Below are positions 12,288 through 23,103 of a DNA stretch of 64,000 bases, in pieces. Position 1 is the stretch's first letter, and each line of letters opens with the position of its first letter. The notes under the pieces were generated by a model. The model did not search any database and had not been told where the DNA came from. It saw nothing but the letters and a program-made list of their open reading frames with translations. A program made the translations under genes and the position numbers. The DNA is from Brachionus koreanus (taxonomy: Eukaryota > Rotifera > Eurotatoria > Ploima > Brachionidae): NCBI GenBank assembly GCA_016987375.1, contig PJRA01000030.1, forward strand, positions 672,442 to 736,441, in the 5' to 3' direction.

Positions 12288-13791
12288 AATTGATTTTTTA
12301 ATGAATTATTAATTAAAAATAATTTAAATTTATCAGTTAAAAGCCGTACAAATAAAACAAAATTTAAAAGAAATTTGATATTTTTATGCCCTATTCAAAT
12401 TTTTGTTTGTTTTCTTTTCTTCATATCTTGTTAATTTAAATTAGGATAAATCAAATAAATAAAGAAATTTATCATAAGAAAGATTCATTTTAGGTAAAAT
12501 TTTGAACTTATTTAAAACATCTAATGTAGCAGATTCAAAACCATCAAACCAAAACCATCACTGGTTAACAGTAATTATTTATCGTATTCCCTTGCAAACA
12601 AGTGCATCTCTAGGACCTTTTTTTTTAAAGCGAGGCATCTAACATGCTTCTACTTTATTTTTCTAAAACACAATCTAATATCTATCTAAAATAACCAAAT
12701 TTTCTGACAGCTATGATACTAATATCTTCAAAAAAGACATGATTTCAGGGGCACTTAAATAAAAGAAGATATATGAACTTTTGATTTTCGAACATTTGAT
12801 GCCAATTTTGACGAAAATATCATAAAAAATAAATAGATTAAAGAAAAAAAATTATTTAATTTTATTTTTATTGAATAAATTAGTAGCATCGCTTTTAAAA
12901 AGAGAATAAAGTTTTCAAAAACTCTGGGAATTGAAAAAATAAAAATTTAATAAATTCAAAATTAACTACAGGACTAAATTAACATTACTTTTAAGTCTAA
13001 TCTTTTAGTACAAAGATGGAACAAAATTAATTGAATAAAATTAATTAAAAATTTACCATCAAGAAGAAAAACTTCAGGACTAGAAAAGGCTTATGAGAGG
13101 TGTGTTTTACTGCAAGGTCATAATTTTTTTTATTTGAATAAATTGAATCTTTTAATTATTTGATTTTTTTCTATTTTCTTCTCTATTGAATTTACTTAAT
13201 TCTTGACATTATTAATCGAATCATAAAATTAATTCTTTTTCGAATAAATAATCCATCAGGAATCAAAAATATTTAAAAAGAAAATTAAAATCATTTTTTA
13301 TTCGTTTTTTTTATCAACCATTTTAAAATATTTTTTTACCATATCTCTCAAATTTAAACTTATTTTATCCATAATTCGAATTAATTTCAGAAACCTTAGA
13401 TAACTAATTACTAAAAGTTTAATTAATGGATTTTTTAATTAAGTCTTGTGGGCTGAAATATCTAATTGAATTTAAAAAAGCTTTGCCATTAGTGTATTTA
13501 ATAGAATAAATTCGAGTCAATAGCTGACACTTTTTTATTTCTACATGAATTATTTTATCTTTAAATAAAATTAAGATGTATTTTTTGTTTAAAGGTTCGC
13601 ATTTGAGAAAAGCTTTTCGAACAAGAAAATAAAAATTAACTGATTTGAATAATTTAAACGATTGCTTAGATAAGAATTTTATGTTTTTGTGCAACACCTT
13701 AAAAGCCTAATTTTTGTAATAAATAATCATAAAAAGTTTGATTTTTATTCAATAGAGTTTAACATTTATGATCTAAACAAGCAAAATTCAA
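12288..13791. other. Intergenic region
   Basis: AT-rich with no supported gene. A 92-codon minus-strand open frame at 13419-13697 has no recognisable domain and no neighbour evidence. An imperfect direct repeat (CCATCAAACC, then CCATCACTGG) lies at about 12540-12565. Confidence 0.5.
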
Positions 13792-14439
13792 ATGAATGAC
13801 TATCAGGAATTTGAGAACATTCTAAAAACAACCCAAGACGAGCAAATTCGTAAAAAAGTGGTCATAATCGAATACTTGTCGATTGTTTTAACCATAGTTT
13901 GTTTGCTAACCAGCGGATTTTTGGCCTATTTTGATGACTCAATGGCAGCATTGGCTGTTTCTGGTGATAGCTTGCTAGATATTCTTGTCCATTTGACTGT
14001 CCTATGGCGCTACTACAAGCCTCTCAATTTAAATTCGAAAAAAATGGACACATATGCTTCTATTTTATTAGCAATATTATTTTTGATTTCATCGCTTACT
14101 ATTGAATATGAATCAATTAGAAATCTAATCACTCACAAAATACCAATACCGAGCCTAATTTTTATTGTCATTAGTATTTGTCAATCGATTACATTTAGTT
14201 TTGTAAGCATATACAAATTTTATTTAGCTCAAAATTTTAGTCACAGTGAAACTTTGATATCTTCTGGCATTGATTCATTTGTGACCGGATTAAGCAATTT
14301 TTCAATGGCTTTAAGCATGGGTATTTTTGTGATAAATAGAAAAATATGGTATTTGGACAGCACTTTTGGAATAATTATCGGATTCATAATTTTTTTATAC
14401 GGTTTATATTTATTAATTAGTGTGGCCATTAGAAATTAA
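13792..14439 (+). CDS. TMEM163: TMEM163-like zinc/cation transporter
   Basis: Intronless, 215 residues. It resembles TMEM163, a small relative of the cation diffusion facilitator family that transports zinc in vesicles and at the plasma membrane. After a polar N-terminus (residues 1-27) there are about six hydrophobic helices: roughly 28-46, 52-72, 86-104, 115-137, 155-176 and 184-210. The second helix carries G-D-S-L-L-D (Asp59 and Asp63), the D-x-x-x-D arrangement used for metal coordination. A second acidic/polar pair lies in GIDSFVTG, at the symmetry-related position. The ending IWYLDSTFGIIIGFIIFLYG is typical of TMEM163. The protein is shorter than the vertebrate form because the long cytosolic N-terminus is nearly missing. 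The ATG at 13792 is followed at once by the conserved acidic EFENILK stretch. Confidence 0.85.
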   Translation: MNDYQEFENILKTTQDEQIRKKVVIIEYLSIVLTIVCLLTSGFLAYFDDSMAALAVSGDSLLDILVHLTVLWRYYKPLNLNSKKMDTYASILLAILFLISSLTIEYESIRNLITHKIPIPSLIFIVISICQSITFSFVSIYKFYLAQNFSHSETLISSGIDSFVTGLSNFSMALSMGIFVINRKIWYLDSTFGIIIGFIIFLYGLYLLISVAIRN

Positions 14440-14591
14440 AATTTGCTGGTCAAGTAAAAATTATTGCCAAAAATGTTAAATAATTATGAATGTATTTCAA
14501 TTTGAATGAATTTGCTTTAAATTATAATTTATTATACTATTTTAAAAAAAAATAAATTTTTTTTCATACTTTTTTAAAATTTATTTTCAAA

Positions 14592-17062
14592 ATGAGCCGA
14601 TTACTTTTGGCCAAGAGTTACAATTTGCGCTCATTTTTGTCTTTGGCAACTTTTTCACATTCAAAAAGAGGAGATTTTTTCCAAAATGAACCAAAAATAT
14701 CCAACCAATTTGAAGAGGATCCTTTTTTAAGAGAACAACTGCAGTTAGATATCCCCAAAGAGGTACACCCTCAAATATCTTATGATATTTTTAAAACATT
14801 AGATGTTAGTATTTGAAAGAAATTGAGCCTGATTTGCTTCAATTTGGACACAAAGTGGCGACAGATATCTATGACTTGAGCATTGAATGCGAACGCAATG
14901 TACCCAAATTAGAAAACTTTGACGCTTGGGGAAACCGAATTGACAAGCTGATAGTTTGTGATGCTTGGAAGCAAATGAAAAATATATCAGCAAGAGAAGG
15001 CTTGATTGCTATTCCTTATGAGAACAAATTTTCGATCTATAGCCGATTATATCAGATAGCTAAACTTTATTTATTTGCCCCTAGTTCAGGCCTTTATTCA
15101 TGTCCTTTGGCAATGACAGACGGTGCTGCTAGAACAATTCAAGTGCTTTATATATTTTTCATTTGATCCATTCCCAATTTTCACATTTCATTTTTAAATA
15201 GGGTATTGGTGTTCAGAGCTTCACCAAAGAAGCCTACGAAAGGTTAACAAGCCGTGATCCACAAAAATTTTGGACCTCTGGCCAATGGATGACAGAACGA
15301 AAAGGCGGTTCAGATGTATCTTCTGGAACTGAGACCGAAGCTTATCTACAATCGGAAGATAAATACAAATTATACGGATTCAAATGGTTTTCTAGTGCCA
15401 CTGATTCTGATATGACTATAACTTTGGCTAGAATTATAGATGAAAATAATCAGGTTTACTAATATAAAAAAATTATTTTTCACATAATAAAAAATAGCCA
15501 TCAAAAGATTTGACCATGTTTTTTGCACGAATTCGTGCTGATAATGGAAAATTAAATGGAATTGAAATTCAAAGACTAAAGAATAAATTGGGCACTCGTC
15601 AATTGCCGACTGCGGAACTTCTGCTTGATGGAATGGATGCTTTTAGAGTATAGGAGAAATAAACTAAATTTTTGATTTTTAAATATTTTTTAGATGTCCG
15701 AAATTGGAAAAGGTGTGTCAAGAATGTCATCAATGCTTAATATAACTAGAATTCATAATTCACTCAATGCAATTTCTTTCATGAGAAGGTTTAAATTTAT
15801 TTGAAAATAAAAATTTAAAATAAATTTTTTTTAGATCGATCAACTTTGCTAGAGACTTTGCTACCAAACGAAAAGCGTTTGGTAAATTAATAATTGACCA
15901 TGATTTACATTGTCATACTTTAGGCAACATGGAGGTAGAATGCAGAGCATCACTTCTAACCCTTTTTTATGTTGCCAAACTACTTGGAAAAATGGAGAAC
16001 AAGGAAGCAACCAAAGATGATTTGGAAATGCTTCGTTTCATTACACCACTTTTAAAAATTTACACAGCCAAACAAGTATTTTCTTTTTTCAAAATTTCGA
16101 ATTACTTCAAAACTCTATACCAGTTAAATTAAGTCTATAGCAGTAACTTCTGAGGGCCTAGAAGCTATTGGTGGTCAGGGCTACATAGAAGACACTGGAA
16201 TTCCTAATTTGTTGAGAGATTCTCAAGTAATTAAGGTTTATTTAGTCTACAAATTTAAACTTTATTTTTCATATTCTAGGTTTTATCGATTTGGGAAGGA
16301 ACTACTAATATTTTGAGCTTGGATGCTTTGAGAAGCATTAAAAAATCTCAGGGTGAATCTTTGAAGCTATTTTTCCAAAGTATATTTAAAACATGTGAAC
16401 AAGCGAATAAATATGATTCACTTAGACAAAAATCCGTTTTGCTTGTGGATTTAAGTAAAAAGGTGATTAAATTTGTGCAGGAAAATGAGAACGAACTAGT
16501 TACTGGTGCAAGAGAGTTTTCTTTTGGTCTATATAGGCTCTTTACAGGTAAAATTTTTTCAAAAAGTCTTCTAGCTATTTATAATTTTTTTTAAAACAGC
16601 TAGCCTAATTTTAGAACGATGCATGAAGACAAACCTAAAAGATACCGATATGTTTTTGCTAGAAAAGTAATTTTTTCGATATTTAATCTCAATTTTTTGG
16701 TAATTTTTTCAAAGTAAAAAAATTTCGAAATTTTATTGAAAAATATTTTCCCATATTGATTAACTTTGTCGTTCTGAACGCCAAAAAATCAAGTGTCTTC
16801 GACTACATATTACTTAATTAATCTTCTATAAATTCAGATAGAATGGATTAAGCAATTTTTTGCTTGAAGATTATTTTACTTTGAAAATTTATCAAAGATT
16901 CATCCGATAGAAATATTTAACTATTTTATATATTTATTTAGATGGTTTAATCAAGATATGATTCCTGTGATCACTAATTCTGAGAGGAAATTTTTAAAAT
17001 CAGAAATATCACAATTGAATAGAAAATTTTTTATGAATGGACATCCATCATTTAAAATTTAA
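14592..17062 (+). CDS. AidB-type acyl-CoA dehydrogenase family protein
   Basis: FAD-dependent acyl-CoA dehydrogenase family, AidB branch, 596 residues. Exons: 14592-14762, 14810-15142, 15202-15453, 15498-15647, 15694-15788, 15835-16075, 16134-16226, 16280-16547, 16600-16666, 16942-17062. The first donor is GAG|GTACAC at 14763; using it removes an apparent frameshift near 14805 and joins IPKE to YLKEIEPD. The N-terminus ([16 protein letters not shown]) is basic and hydrophobic, compatible with a mitochondrial presequence. Motifs: [19 protein letters not shown] (199-207, FAD/substrate region), [28 protein letters not shown], and [30 protein letters not shown] split here by introns. Glu451 of WEGTTN is at the position of the medium-chain enzyme's catalytic base. 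AidB-type proteins also occur in nematodes (acdh-11 type). Substrate is not predictable. Confidence 0.9.
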
Positions 17063-17634
17063 TTTACTGAATTTTTTATTAACCTAATTTAACGATAAAT
17101 CTAATGGATTTGATAAAATATCTATTTTTGATTAATAATGATTAAAATAAATAAATAAAATTTATCAAAAATCATCTAAAAAATTTCTCTGTAAAAAAGA
17201 TTTTTTATTTTAAAATGAAACGAAATAAAATTTGATGTTCAGTGAGCTAAATAGCTTGAAGTAAAGTGAGTGTCATTTTAAGGTCAAAAATTTTTCTACA
17301 GATAATTTATCTAAATTTTTCAAATTTTGAAATAAATTATTAGATTTTAATAAAAAAACGCTCTAAAATATCTATTGAAAACCTAATCAAAATGAAATAC
17401 GATGAAAAAGCCTTAAAAAAATAAATTAAGAAAACCATATGCTTTCAGTCTTTCTTTTGTATCAAGTCTAAATCTAGTCCGAAACAGTGTGTCTCCATAA
17501 TTATTGATAGATTGGTTGTTTAAAAAATATCTCAAGCGACAACAACATAAAGTAATATAAAAAGGATAATAATTTAGAAAAAGCTAGTATCAAAGTTTAA
17601 TTTAATTTAGTAAATAGAAAATAAATTATTTAAA
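17063..17634. promoter_or_regulatory. Upstream region of the QFSA-family gene, with a TATA box
   Basis: Non-coding spacer. A TATA-like element TATAAAAA lies at about 17556-17563, some 70 nt before the ATG at 17635, a spacing similar to the related genes nearby. Nothing else is recognisable. Confidence 0.45.
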
Positions 17635-18135
17635 ATGAGCTTTCAACAACCAACTCATTCTTCAGGACAACAAATGTTTCCTGGGTTTCAAGGTGCCTTA
17701 AATTTCAACACTTCTCCTTATGAACAATATTTAAACCCATCTCTAACATCGAATATTCAATTTCCATCATCGAGTCACCAATTTGCAGCACCACAGCTTC
17801 CAGCCCAAACATCAAATTGGCAAAATCAATCACATGGATCCAATCAACTTCCAGCTCCGACAATGAACTGGCCTGCAAGCCCAAACTTTGCTGCTTCTCA
17901 ATTTCAAGCTCCACAATTACCAGCTCAAACTCATAACTTTTCGGCTGGATCTCAGCAACCATCTCATTCAGGCTCGTCTGGCGATGCATCCTCTAAATGG
18001 GCGTCAGCTCATCAATCCTCAAATGCTGGTTTAGCTCAATTCCCATCTTTTCCTCAATCTCAATCAAGTGTTCCTCAATACCCAAATTTTCAACAATATC
18101 CAGGTGCAGCTCATTTTGGCTCATATGGTTTTTAA
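17635..18135 (+). CDS. Gln/Ser/Ala/Pro-rich low-complexity protein (family founder, diverged copy)
   Basis: Intronless, 166 residues, with no signal peptide, membrane segment or known domain. It is rich in Gln, Ser, Pro, Ala and Phe with repeats built on (A/S)xQF and APQLPAQT (residues about 53-60 and 92-99). The segment SSKWASAHQSSNAGLAQF near residues 119-136 matches the C-terminal signature of the genes at 18863, 21970 and 23671 (SSKW..AHQ.SN.G.AQF), and the start MSF is also shared. It therefore belongs to the same local family but has diverged most, with an added PQYPNFQQYPGAAHF tail. Composition suggests an intrinsically disordered protein. Function unknown. Confidence 0.7.
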   Translation: MSFQQPTHSSGQQMFPGFQGALNFNTSPYEQYLNPSLTSNIQFPSSSHQFAAPQLPAQTSNWQNQSHGSNQLPAPTMNWPASPNFAASQFQAPQLPAQTHNFSAGSQQPSHSGSSGDASSKWASAHQSSNAGLAQFPSFPQSQSSVPQYPNFQQYPGAAHFGSYGF

Positions 18136-18862
18136 AAGCATAAATAAAAATTTATCTGAATCAAATTCAATAATTTAAATATTATTTTTTTCATAAAATA
18201 ATGATTTTATCAATAAAATTTTTTTTAAATTCATTTATTTTTTTTAAATTTAAAAATTGATTGAGATTTTTTTTTAATATCATAAATTATGATGTTTTTT
18301 GACTCAATACTAAAATCAAATTGTACTATTTAGCCTTTAATTGATTAAACTTTGGAGAGTTTAAATCGTTAAAAAGTGAATTAAGGGATGCATTAAGGAG
18401 GGATTGTTAATGAGTTTAGTATGAACTAGTTTGGAAATATTTGACTAAGTTTTCAATACTTTTAAATTAATTGAAAAAAAAAGGCTAAAGGACAGATTTG
18501 CATTTTTTTCTACTTTATATGATAAAGGCTATTTGAAAGATGTATTTCGATTACAATTTTGTAAACTAATAGAAGACTTTACTCTTAATGAATTGAATTC
18601 TCTACCTCTTTTATACTATTCGATTTGTGTAGAGAAAGTTAAGCATACTTTTTTCTAAAATTTTATTTAAAACATTTGTTCTAAATAAAATAAAATTCAT
18701 TATCTAATACAACGAAAGAATTATTAACTAGAATTTCTAGGTTTGTTCAATTTCCACTTTTTGTTTTAGTTAATATACATTGAAGATTGAGTATATTTTT
18801 TAAAAATTTTATTTATAAATCTATTCTATATATGTTTTTAAAAAAATTGATTACAATTTTAT

Positions 18863-19480
18863 TTAAAATTGTTGTTGGCTTGGTTGATTGTCAAAGTTTT
18901 GTTTGAATTGAGCAGCACCATCATTAGAAGCTTGATGAGCAGCAGACCATTTTGATGAAACGTCTTCAAATTGGAATGAGCTTGGGGCTGAAAATTGATT
19001 TGACGATGATGACAAATCGGCAGCTGAGAATTGTGGAGCTGATGATTGATCGGCTGAAAATTGGTTGGAAGAGAATTGGTTTGAAGAAAATTGACTGGCT
19101 GAGAATTGATTATTTGAAAATTGATTAGCAGAGAAATCAGCAGCTGGTAATTGTGGGGCAGAGAATTGGTTAGCTGAAAAATCAGCTGATGGAAATTGAG
19201 AGCCAGAAGATGGTAAATTAAATGAATTGTTTGATGAAAATTGTGATGAAAAAGATGCTTTTGGTTTAGTTGAAAATTGAGCTGGTATTTCGCTGGCGTA
19301 ATCAATTTCAGGAAAGTTAAATGTTTTTGGTTGTTGAGCAGTGAATTCAGCTGGGATTTGTGGAGTTGCTGTCTTAGCTGGAGCTGGAGCTTGAGCTGAA
19401 AAATTAGCTGGGAATTGGCTTGAAAAGTTGAAAGATTTAGTTGGCAATTGAGCACCAAATTGGCTAGTTGAGAAACTCAT
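18863..19480 (-). CDS. QFSA-repeat low-complexity protein, left palindrome copy
   Basis: Intronless 205-residue protein identical to the one at 21970-22587. N-terminus MSFSTSQFGAQLPTKSF, then a middle made of Phe-Ser/Ala-Gln repeats (SANQFSAPQLPAADF, SSNQFSSNQFSADQ), then the family C-terminus FEDVSSKWSAAHQASNDGAAQF followed by a Gln-rich end. It has almost no charged residues, no signal peptide and no cysteine; likely disordered. The overlapping open frame one base out of register (Leu/Gln/Asn-rich) is a shadow. A TATA box (19525-19532) lies about 45 nt upstream of the ATG. This C-terminus is also nearly identical in DNA to the gene at 23671. Function unknown. Confidence 0.8.
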   Translation of the reverse strand: MSFSTSQFGAQLPTKSFNFSSQFPANFSAQAPAPAKTATPQIPAEFTAQQPKTFNFPEIDYASEIPAQFSTKPKASFSSQFSSNNSFNLPSSGSQFPSADFSANQFSAPQLPAADFSANQFSNNQFSASQFSSNQFSSNQFSADQSSAPQFSAADLSSSSNQFSAPSSFQFEDVSSKWSAAHQASNDGAAQFKQNFDNQPSQQQF

Positions 19481-19524
19481 TTTTAATTCAAATTTTTTCG
19501 ATATCGATATACAATTTCTCTTCT

Positions 19525-19532
19525 TTTTTATA
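19525..19532 (-). promoter_or_regulatory. TATA box of the left palindrome gene
   Basis: On the minus strand CGGGTATAAAAAAG sits 45-52 nt upstream of the ATG at 19480. The same CGGGTATAAAAAAG core precedes the genes at 21970 and 24363 (minus), so it is a shared core promoter. Confidence 0.7.
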
Positions 19533-19740
19533 CCCGAAATTTAAATCAACAAGCCATAAAAGATAGCATTCAGCAGAATATACAATGCTTCAAATAAACT
19601 ATCGATCTAATAGACCATTAAATTAAAAAAAATACTCATTTCAAATTGCCACTTATTGCGTAATGTTCTTAATGTTTTACCTCTATTACTTTTAAACTAT
19701 CCACATTTTTTTTCTGGTTTTAAAAAAAAATAAGTTTACA

Positions 19741-21709
19741 ATGTAAACTTATTTTTTTTAGATTTAATTTAAATAAAATGATTTATTTTAAATTAAATAT
19801 AAATGAAATTGTTTTTAAATTATATTTCAATTTAACAAATAAAATATTTTCAAATATTTTTTTAAAGTCTTTAAAATTGGGTCTCCCTATTCAACAAAAT
19901 TAAAAAAACTTTTCAACACAAATTTAAACTGATCGTCACAAAATTAAATCATCTAATCACAAATTTTTAAAAAAAAAGAAAAAAATTTTTTAGCACAAAA
20001 ATTTTTTCTTAAAAAACTTTGAACACAAAAAAAATAATTTTGAAAATTTTTTATCATTAAAATTAAAGACAAAAAAAGCTTTACAACACAATATTTTTTT
20101 GTTTCAATTGTTTAAATTTAATAAATAAACGCTTTCAAATTTTTTTAAGATTATTAAAATTATTATTTAAAATTTTTTAAATTTTTACTTGAAAAATCAG
20201 TCCAAATTCAGTCTAAGAATGAATTTTTGAAATCGAAAAAATCTTATTTATCTCACCAAGAATAAAATGCCAAAAAAAACTTTTAAGACTTTAAGAAATA
20301 ACAAGAAATCGATATCATTAAAAGATTCTTTTAATGATGCCAAGCCCATCTCTAACTCCACTATCGTTAAGTCTGGTTCAAATATGCCCAATAACACACA
20401 CATCTTTAAACTTGGATTAGCATAAATAAAACATAATTAATATTAATTTTTTGTCGTACTTTACAATGGAAATAGCAAATGGCCCATCCACTCCTGTCTC
20501 TACTCAGATGAATTAAGCTGGGACAAACAGTCAGGCTAATAAAAGATCGAAAAAAAGACCCATTAATGAAGTTGACAATTCACCGCAATTCAATGACGTA
20601 TCAGATAAAAATTCTTAGAACTAAAGTTCTCAACCTGGAACAAGAGAATCAAACCCAAAAAGCGATAATTGATGAGCTGACAAATAAACTGAACGACCTC
20701 GTTAACAGAGTTCTTACTATAGAAAAAAGAAAATGCGTATGCACTCAGGAACAAGACATTATGCGACTCACCTACTAACAAGCAGATGTGTGAATCTAAG
20801 AGTTGTAATATCCTATTTTTAGGAATTGCACTCAAATAAAAATGATAGTAATGAAAGAAAAACTGATGACCGTAAAAAAGTTGATGAAATATTCGATGTT
20901 CTTTACTGTATTTTAATCAAAATAAAAATATTTATCTGTCGAAAAATCATGCTTGTTAATTATGAAAAATTTCATTTTTTTATTTTCTTTTAAAATTTCA
21001 TTTTAAACAAAGAATTAATGAAATAGAAAAAATTTATTAATAAGGCTAAATATTAAAAAAATGGAATCTTTATTTGATTGAATCTTAAGTTGAAAAATTT
21101 AACTATTATAATACCTAAAGGATGCCTCATAAGAGCAAAATAAAATTTTTGATCAAATTTAATTTTTCAAATTTGATAAAAACATTTAAAGTGCACAATT
21201 AAATTTTTTAATTTCAATGCATTTTTAAAAATTTAATAATAAAGATTAGAAAATGAAAAAAAATTTAATAATCGACGATTTTATTTAATTTCGAATTTAA
21301 AATGCTTTGATTGAATTTGAAAAATAAAATTTGATCAAAATTTTGCTTTGCTCTAAAATGCCACGACAATAATTCGATTTAATGCAACAATTCCATTATT
21401 TTTTAAAGCAAGAAAATATTTTAAAAATCAAAGGTGTCAAATTAAAAAAAGGCAATAAGCAAAAACTTTTTAGAAGGTTCTCAAAATTATAATGTATGAA
21501 TTCACAGATTAATCAATTCTAAAAATATTTTTCATTATAACAAAAGAAATAAAATTATTTGCTGAATGGAAAGATAAAAATAAAGATATTTTATCAAATG
21601 AATCGATCATCTAGATATGAATGTTAACAAATTTTTTTTTAAGGAATCTTTAGAAAAAAAATATTTTAATTCTTTTTAAAAAATTCCATTTATATTTAAT
21701 TAAAAAAAA
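19741..21709. other. Spacer of the large inverted repeat
   Basis: AT-rich loop between the arms. It contains a decayed coiled-coil ORF (20267-20778) and CACAAAATT-like irregular repeats at 19910-20100. At its left edge TAAGTTTACA/TGTAAACTTA forms a perfect short palindrome with the arm end. Confidence 0.7.
20267..20778 (+). pseudogene. Decayed coiled-coil ORF, probably a retroelement ORF1 relic
   Basis: A short open frame from 20267 starts MPKKTFKTLRNNKKS and stops after 52 codons. A second frame from 20466 reads MEIANGPSTPVSTQMN, a stop, then AGTNSQANKRSKKRPINEVD. After one frame change the reading continues into LRTKVLNLEQENQTQKAIID and LTNKLNDLVNRVLTIEKRK, a clear heptad coiled coil. A basic, Ser/Asn-rich start followed by a coiled coil is typical of the first ORF of LINE-type retrotransposons, but no reverse transcriptase follows. 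The stop and frameshift make it non-functional. The ORF1 assignment is inference; a dead host gene is the alternative. Confidence 0.4.
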
Positions 21710-21917
21710 TGTAAACTTATTTTTTTTTAAAACCAGAAAAAAAATGTGGATAGTTTAAAAGTAATAGAGGTAAAACATTAAGAACATTACGCAATAAGTG
21801 GCAATTTGAAATGAGTATTTTTTTTAATTTAATGGTCTATTAGATCGATAGTTTATTTGAAGCATTGTATATTCTGCTGAATGCTATCTTTTATGGCTTG
21901 TTGATTTAAATTTCGGG

Positions 21918-21925
21918 TATAAAAA
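21918..21925 (+). promoter_or_regulatory. TATA box of the right palindrome gene
   Basis: CGGGTATAAAAAAG begins at 21914 with the TATA at 21918, 45 nt of spacer before the ATG at 21970. It is the mirror image of the element at 19525-19532. Confidence 0.7.
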
Positions 21926-21969
21926 AGAAGAGAAATTGTATATCGATATCGAAAAAATTTGAATTAAAA

Positions 21970-22587
21970 ATGAGTTTCTCAACTAGCCAATTTGGTGCTC
22001 AATTGCCAACTAAATCTTTCAACTTTTCAAGCCAATTCCCAGCTAATTTTTCAGCTCAAGCTCCAGCTCCAGCTAAGACAGCAACTCCACAAATCCCAGC
22101 TGAATTCACTGCTCAACAACCAAAAACATTTAACTTTCCTGAAATTGATTACGCCAGCGAAATACCAGCTCAATTTTCAACTAAACCAAAAGCATCTTTT
22201 TCATCACAATTTTCATCAAACAATTCATTTAATTTACCATCTTCTGGCTCTCAATTTCCATCAGCTGATTTTTCAGCTAACCAATTCTCTGCCCCACAAT
22301 TACCAGCTGCTGATTTCTCTGCTAATCAATTTTCAAATAATCAATTCTCAGCCAGTCAATTTTCTTCAAACCAATTCTCTTCCAACCAATTTTCAGCCGA
22401 TCAATCATCAGCTCCACAATTCTCAGCTGCCGATTTGTCATCATCGTCAAATCAATTTTCAGCCCCAAGCTCATTCCAATTTGAAGACGTTTCATCAAAA
22501 TGGTCTGCTGCTCATCAAGCTTCTAATGATGGTGCTGCTCAATTCAAACAAAACTTTGACAATCAACCAAGCCAACAACAATTTTAA
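21970..22587 (+). CDS. QFSA-repeat low-complexity protein, right palindrome copy
   Basis: Exact duplicate, in opposite orientation, of the 205-residue protein at 18863-19480. The two genes point toward each other across the 2 kb spacer only in their 5' ends: left is transcribed leftward and right rightward, so they are divergent. Same MSFSTSQFGAQLPTKSF start, central QF-rich repeats and SSKWSAAHQASNDGAAQF C-terminus. With identical promoters and untranslated flanks, both copies should be expressed alike. Function unknown. Confidence 0.8.
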   Translation: MSFSTSQFGAQLPTKSFNFSSQFPANFSAQAPAPAKTATPQIPAEFTAQQPKTFNFPEIDYASEIPAQFSTKPKASFSSQFSSNNSFNLPSSGSQFPSADFSANQFSAPQLPAADFSANQFSNNQFSASQFSSNQFSSNQFSADQSSAPQFSAADLSSSSNQFSAPSSFQFEDVSSKWSAAHQASNDGAAQFKQNFDNQPSQQQF

Positions 22588-23103
22588 ATAAAATTGTAAT
22601 CAATTTTTTTAAAAACATATATAGAATAGATTTATAAATAAAATTTTTAAAAAATATACTCAATCTTCAATGTATATTAACTAAAACAAAAAGTGGAAAT
22701 TGAACAAACCTAGAAATTCTAGTTAATAATTCTTTCGTTGTATTAGATAATGAATTTTATTTTATTTAGAACAAATGTTTTAAATAAAATTTTAGAAAAA
22801 AGTATGCTTAACTTTCTCTACACAAATCGAATAGTATAAAAGAGGTAGAGAATTCAATTCATTAAGAGTAAAGTCTTCTATTAGTTTACAAAATTGTAAT
22901 CGAAATACATCTTTCAAATAGCCTTTATCATATAAAGTAGAAAAAAATGCAAATCTGTCCTTTAGCCTTTTTTTTTCAATTAATTTAAAAGTATTGAAAA
23001 CTTAGTCAAATATTTCCAAACTAGTTCATACTAAACTCATTAACAATCCCTCCTTAATGCATCCCTTAATTCACTTTTTAACGATTTAAACTCTCCAAAG
23101 TTT

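Larger units (their letters stand above)
18347..19740 (+). repeat. Left arm of a large inverted repeat (1394 bp)
   Basis: Pairs base for base with the reverse complement of 21710-23103. Both arms are exactly 1394 bp, so there are no net gaps, and every stretch compared is identical, including a complete gene, its TATA box and its 3' flank. The arms are separated by 1969 bp. It is either a very recent inverted duplication, a palindrome kept uniform by gene conversion, or an assembly artefact. Confidence 0.9.
21710..23103 (-). repeat. Right arm of a large inverted repeat (1394 bp)
   Basis: Reverse complement of 18347-19740. The inner edge is TGTAAACTTA at 21710-21719; the outer edge is CTCTCCAAAGTTT at 23091-23103, after which the two flanks differ at once. 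Confidence 0.9.

Noticed and set aside
13419..13697. 92-codon minus-strand open frame
   Set aside because: No domain, no splice or promoter support, and composition typical of AT-rich background.
14799..14820. Apparent frameshift in the AidB-type gene
   Set aside because: Resolved by an intron at 14763-14809 with matching phase.
6827..17062. Bacterial contamination suggested by AprA-type and AidB-type genes
   Set aside because: Both carry spliceosomal introns and sit among animal genes with the same composition.
18859..19458. 199-codon Leu/Gln/Asn-rich open frame overlapping the palindrome gene (and its mirror at 21992-22591)
   Set aside because: It is the out-of-register reading of the QF/SA repeats. 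The MSF start, family C-terminus and promoter spacing belong to the other frame.
20566..20778. Intact small coiled-coil gene
   Set aside because: The reading before it has a stop and a frame change; treated as a relic.
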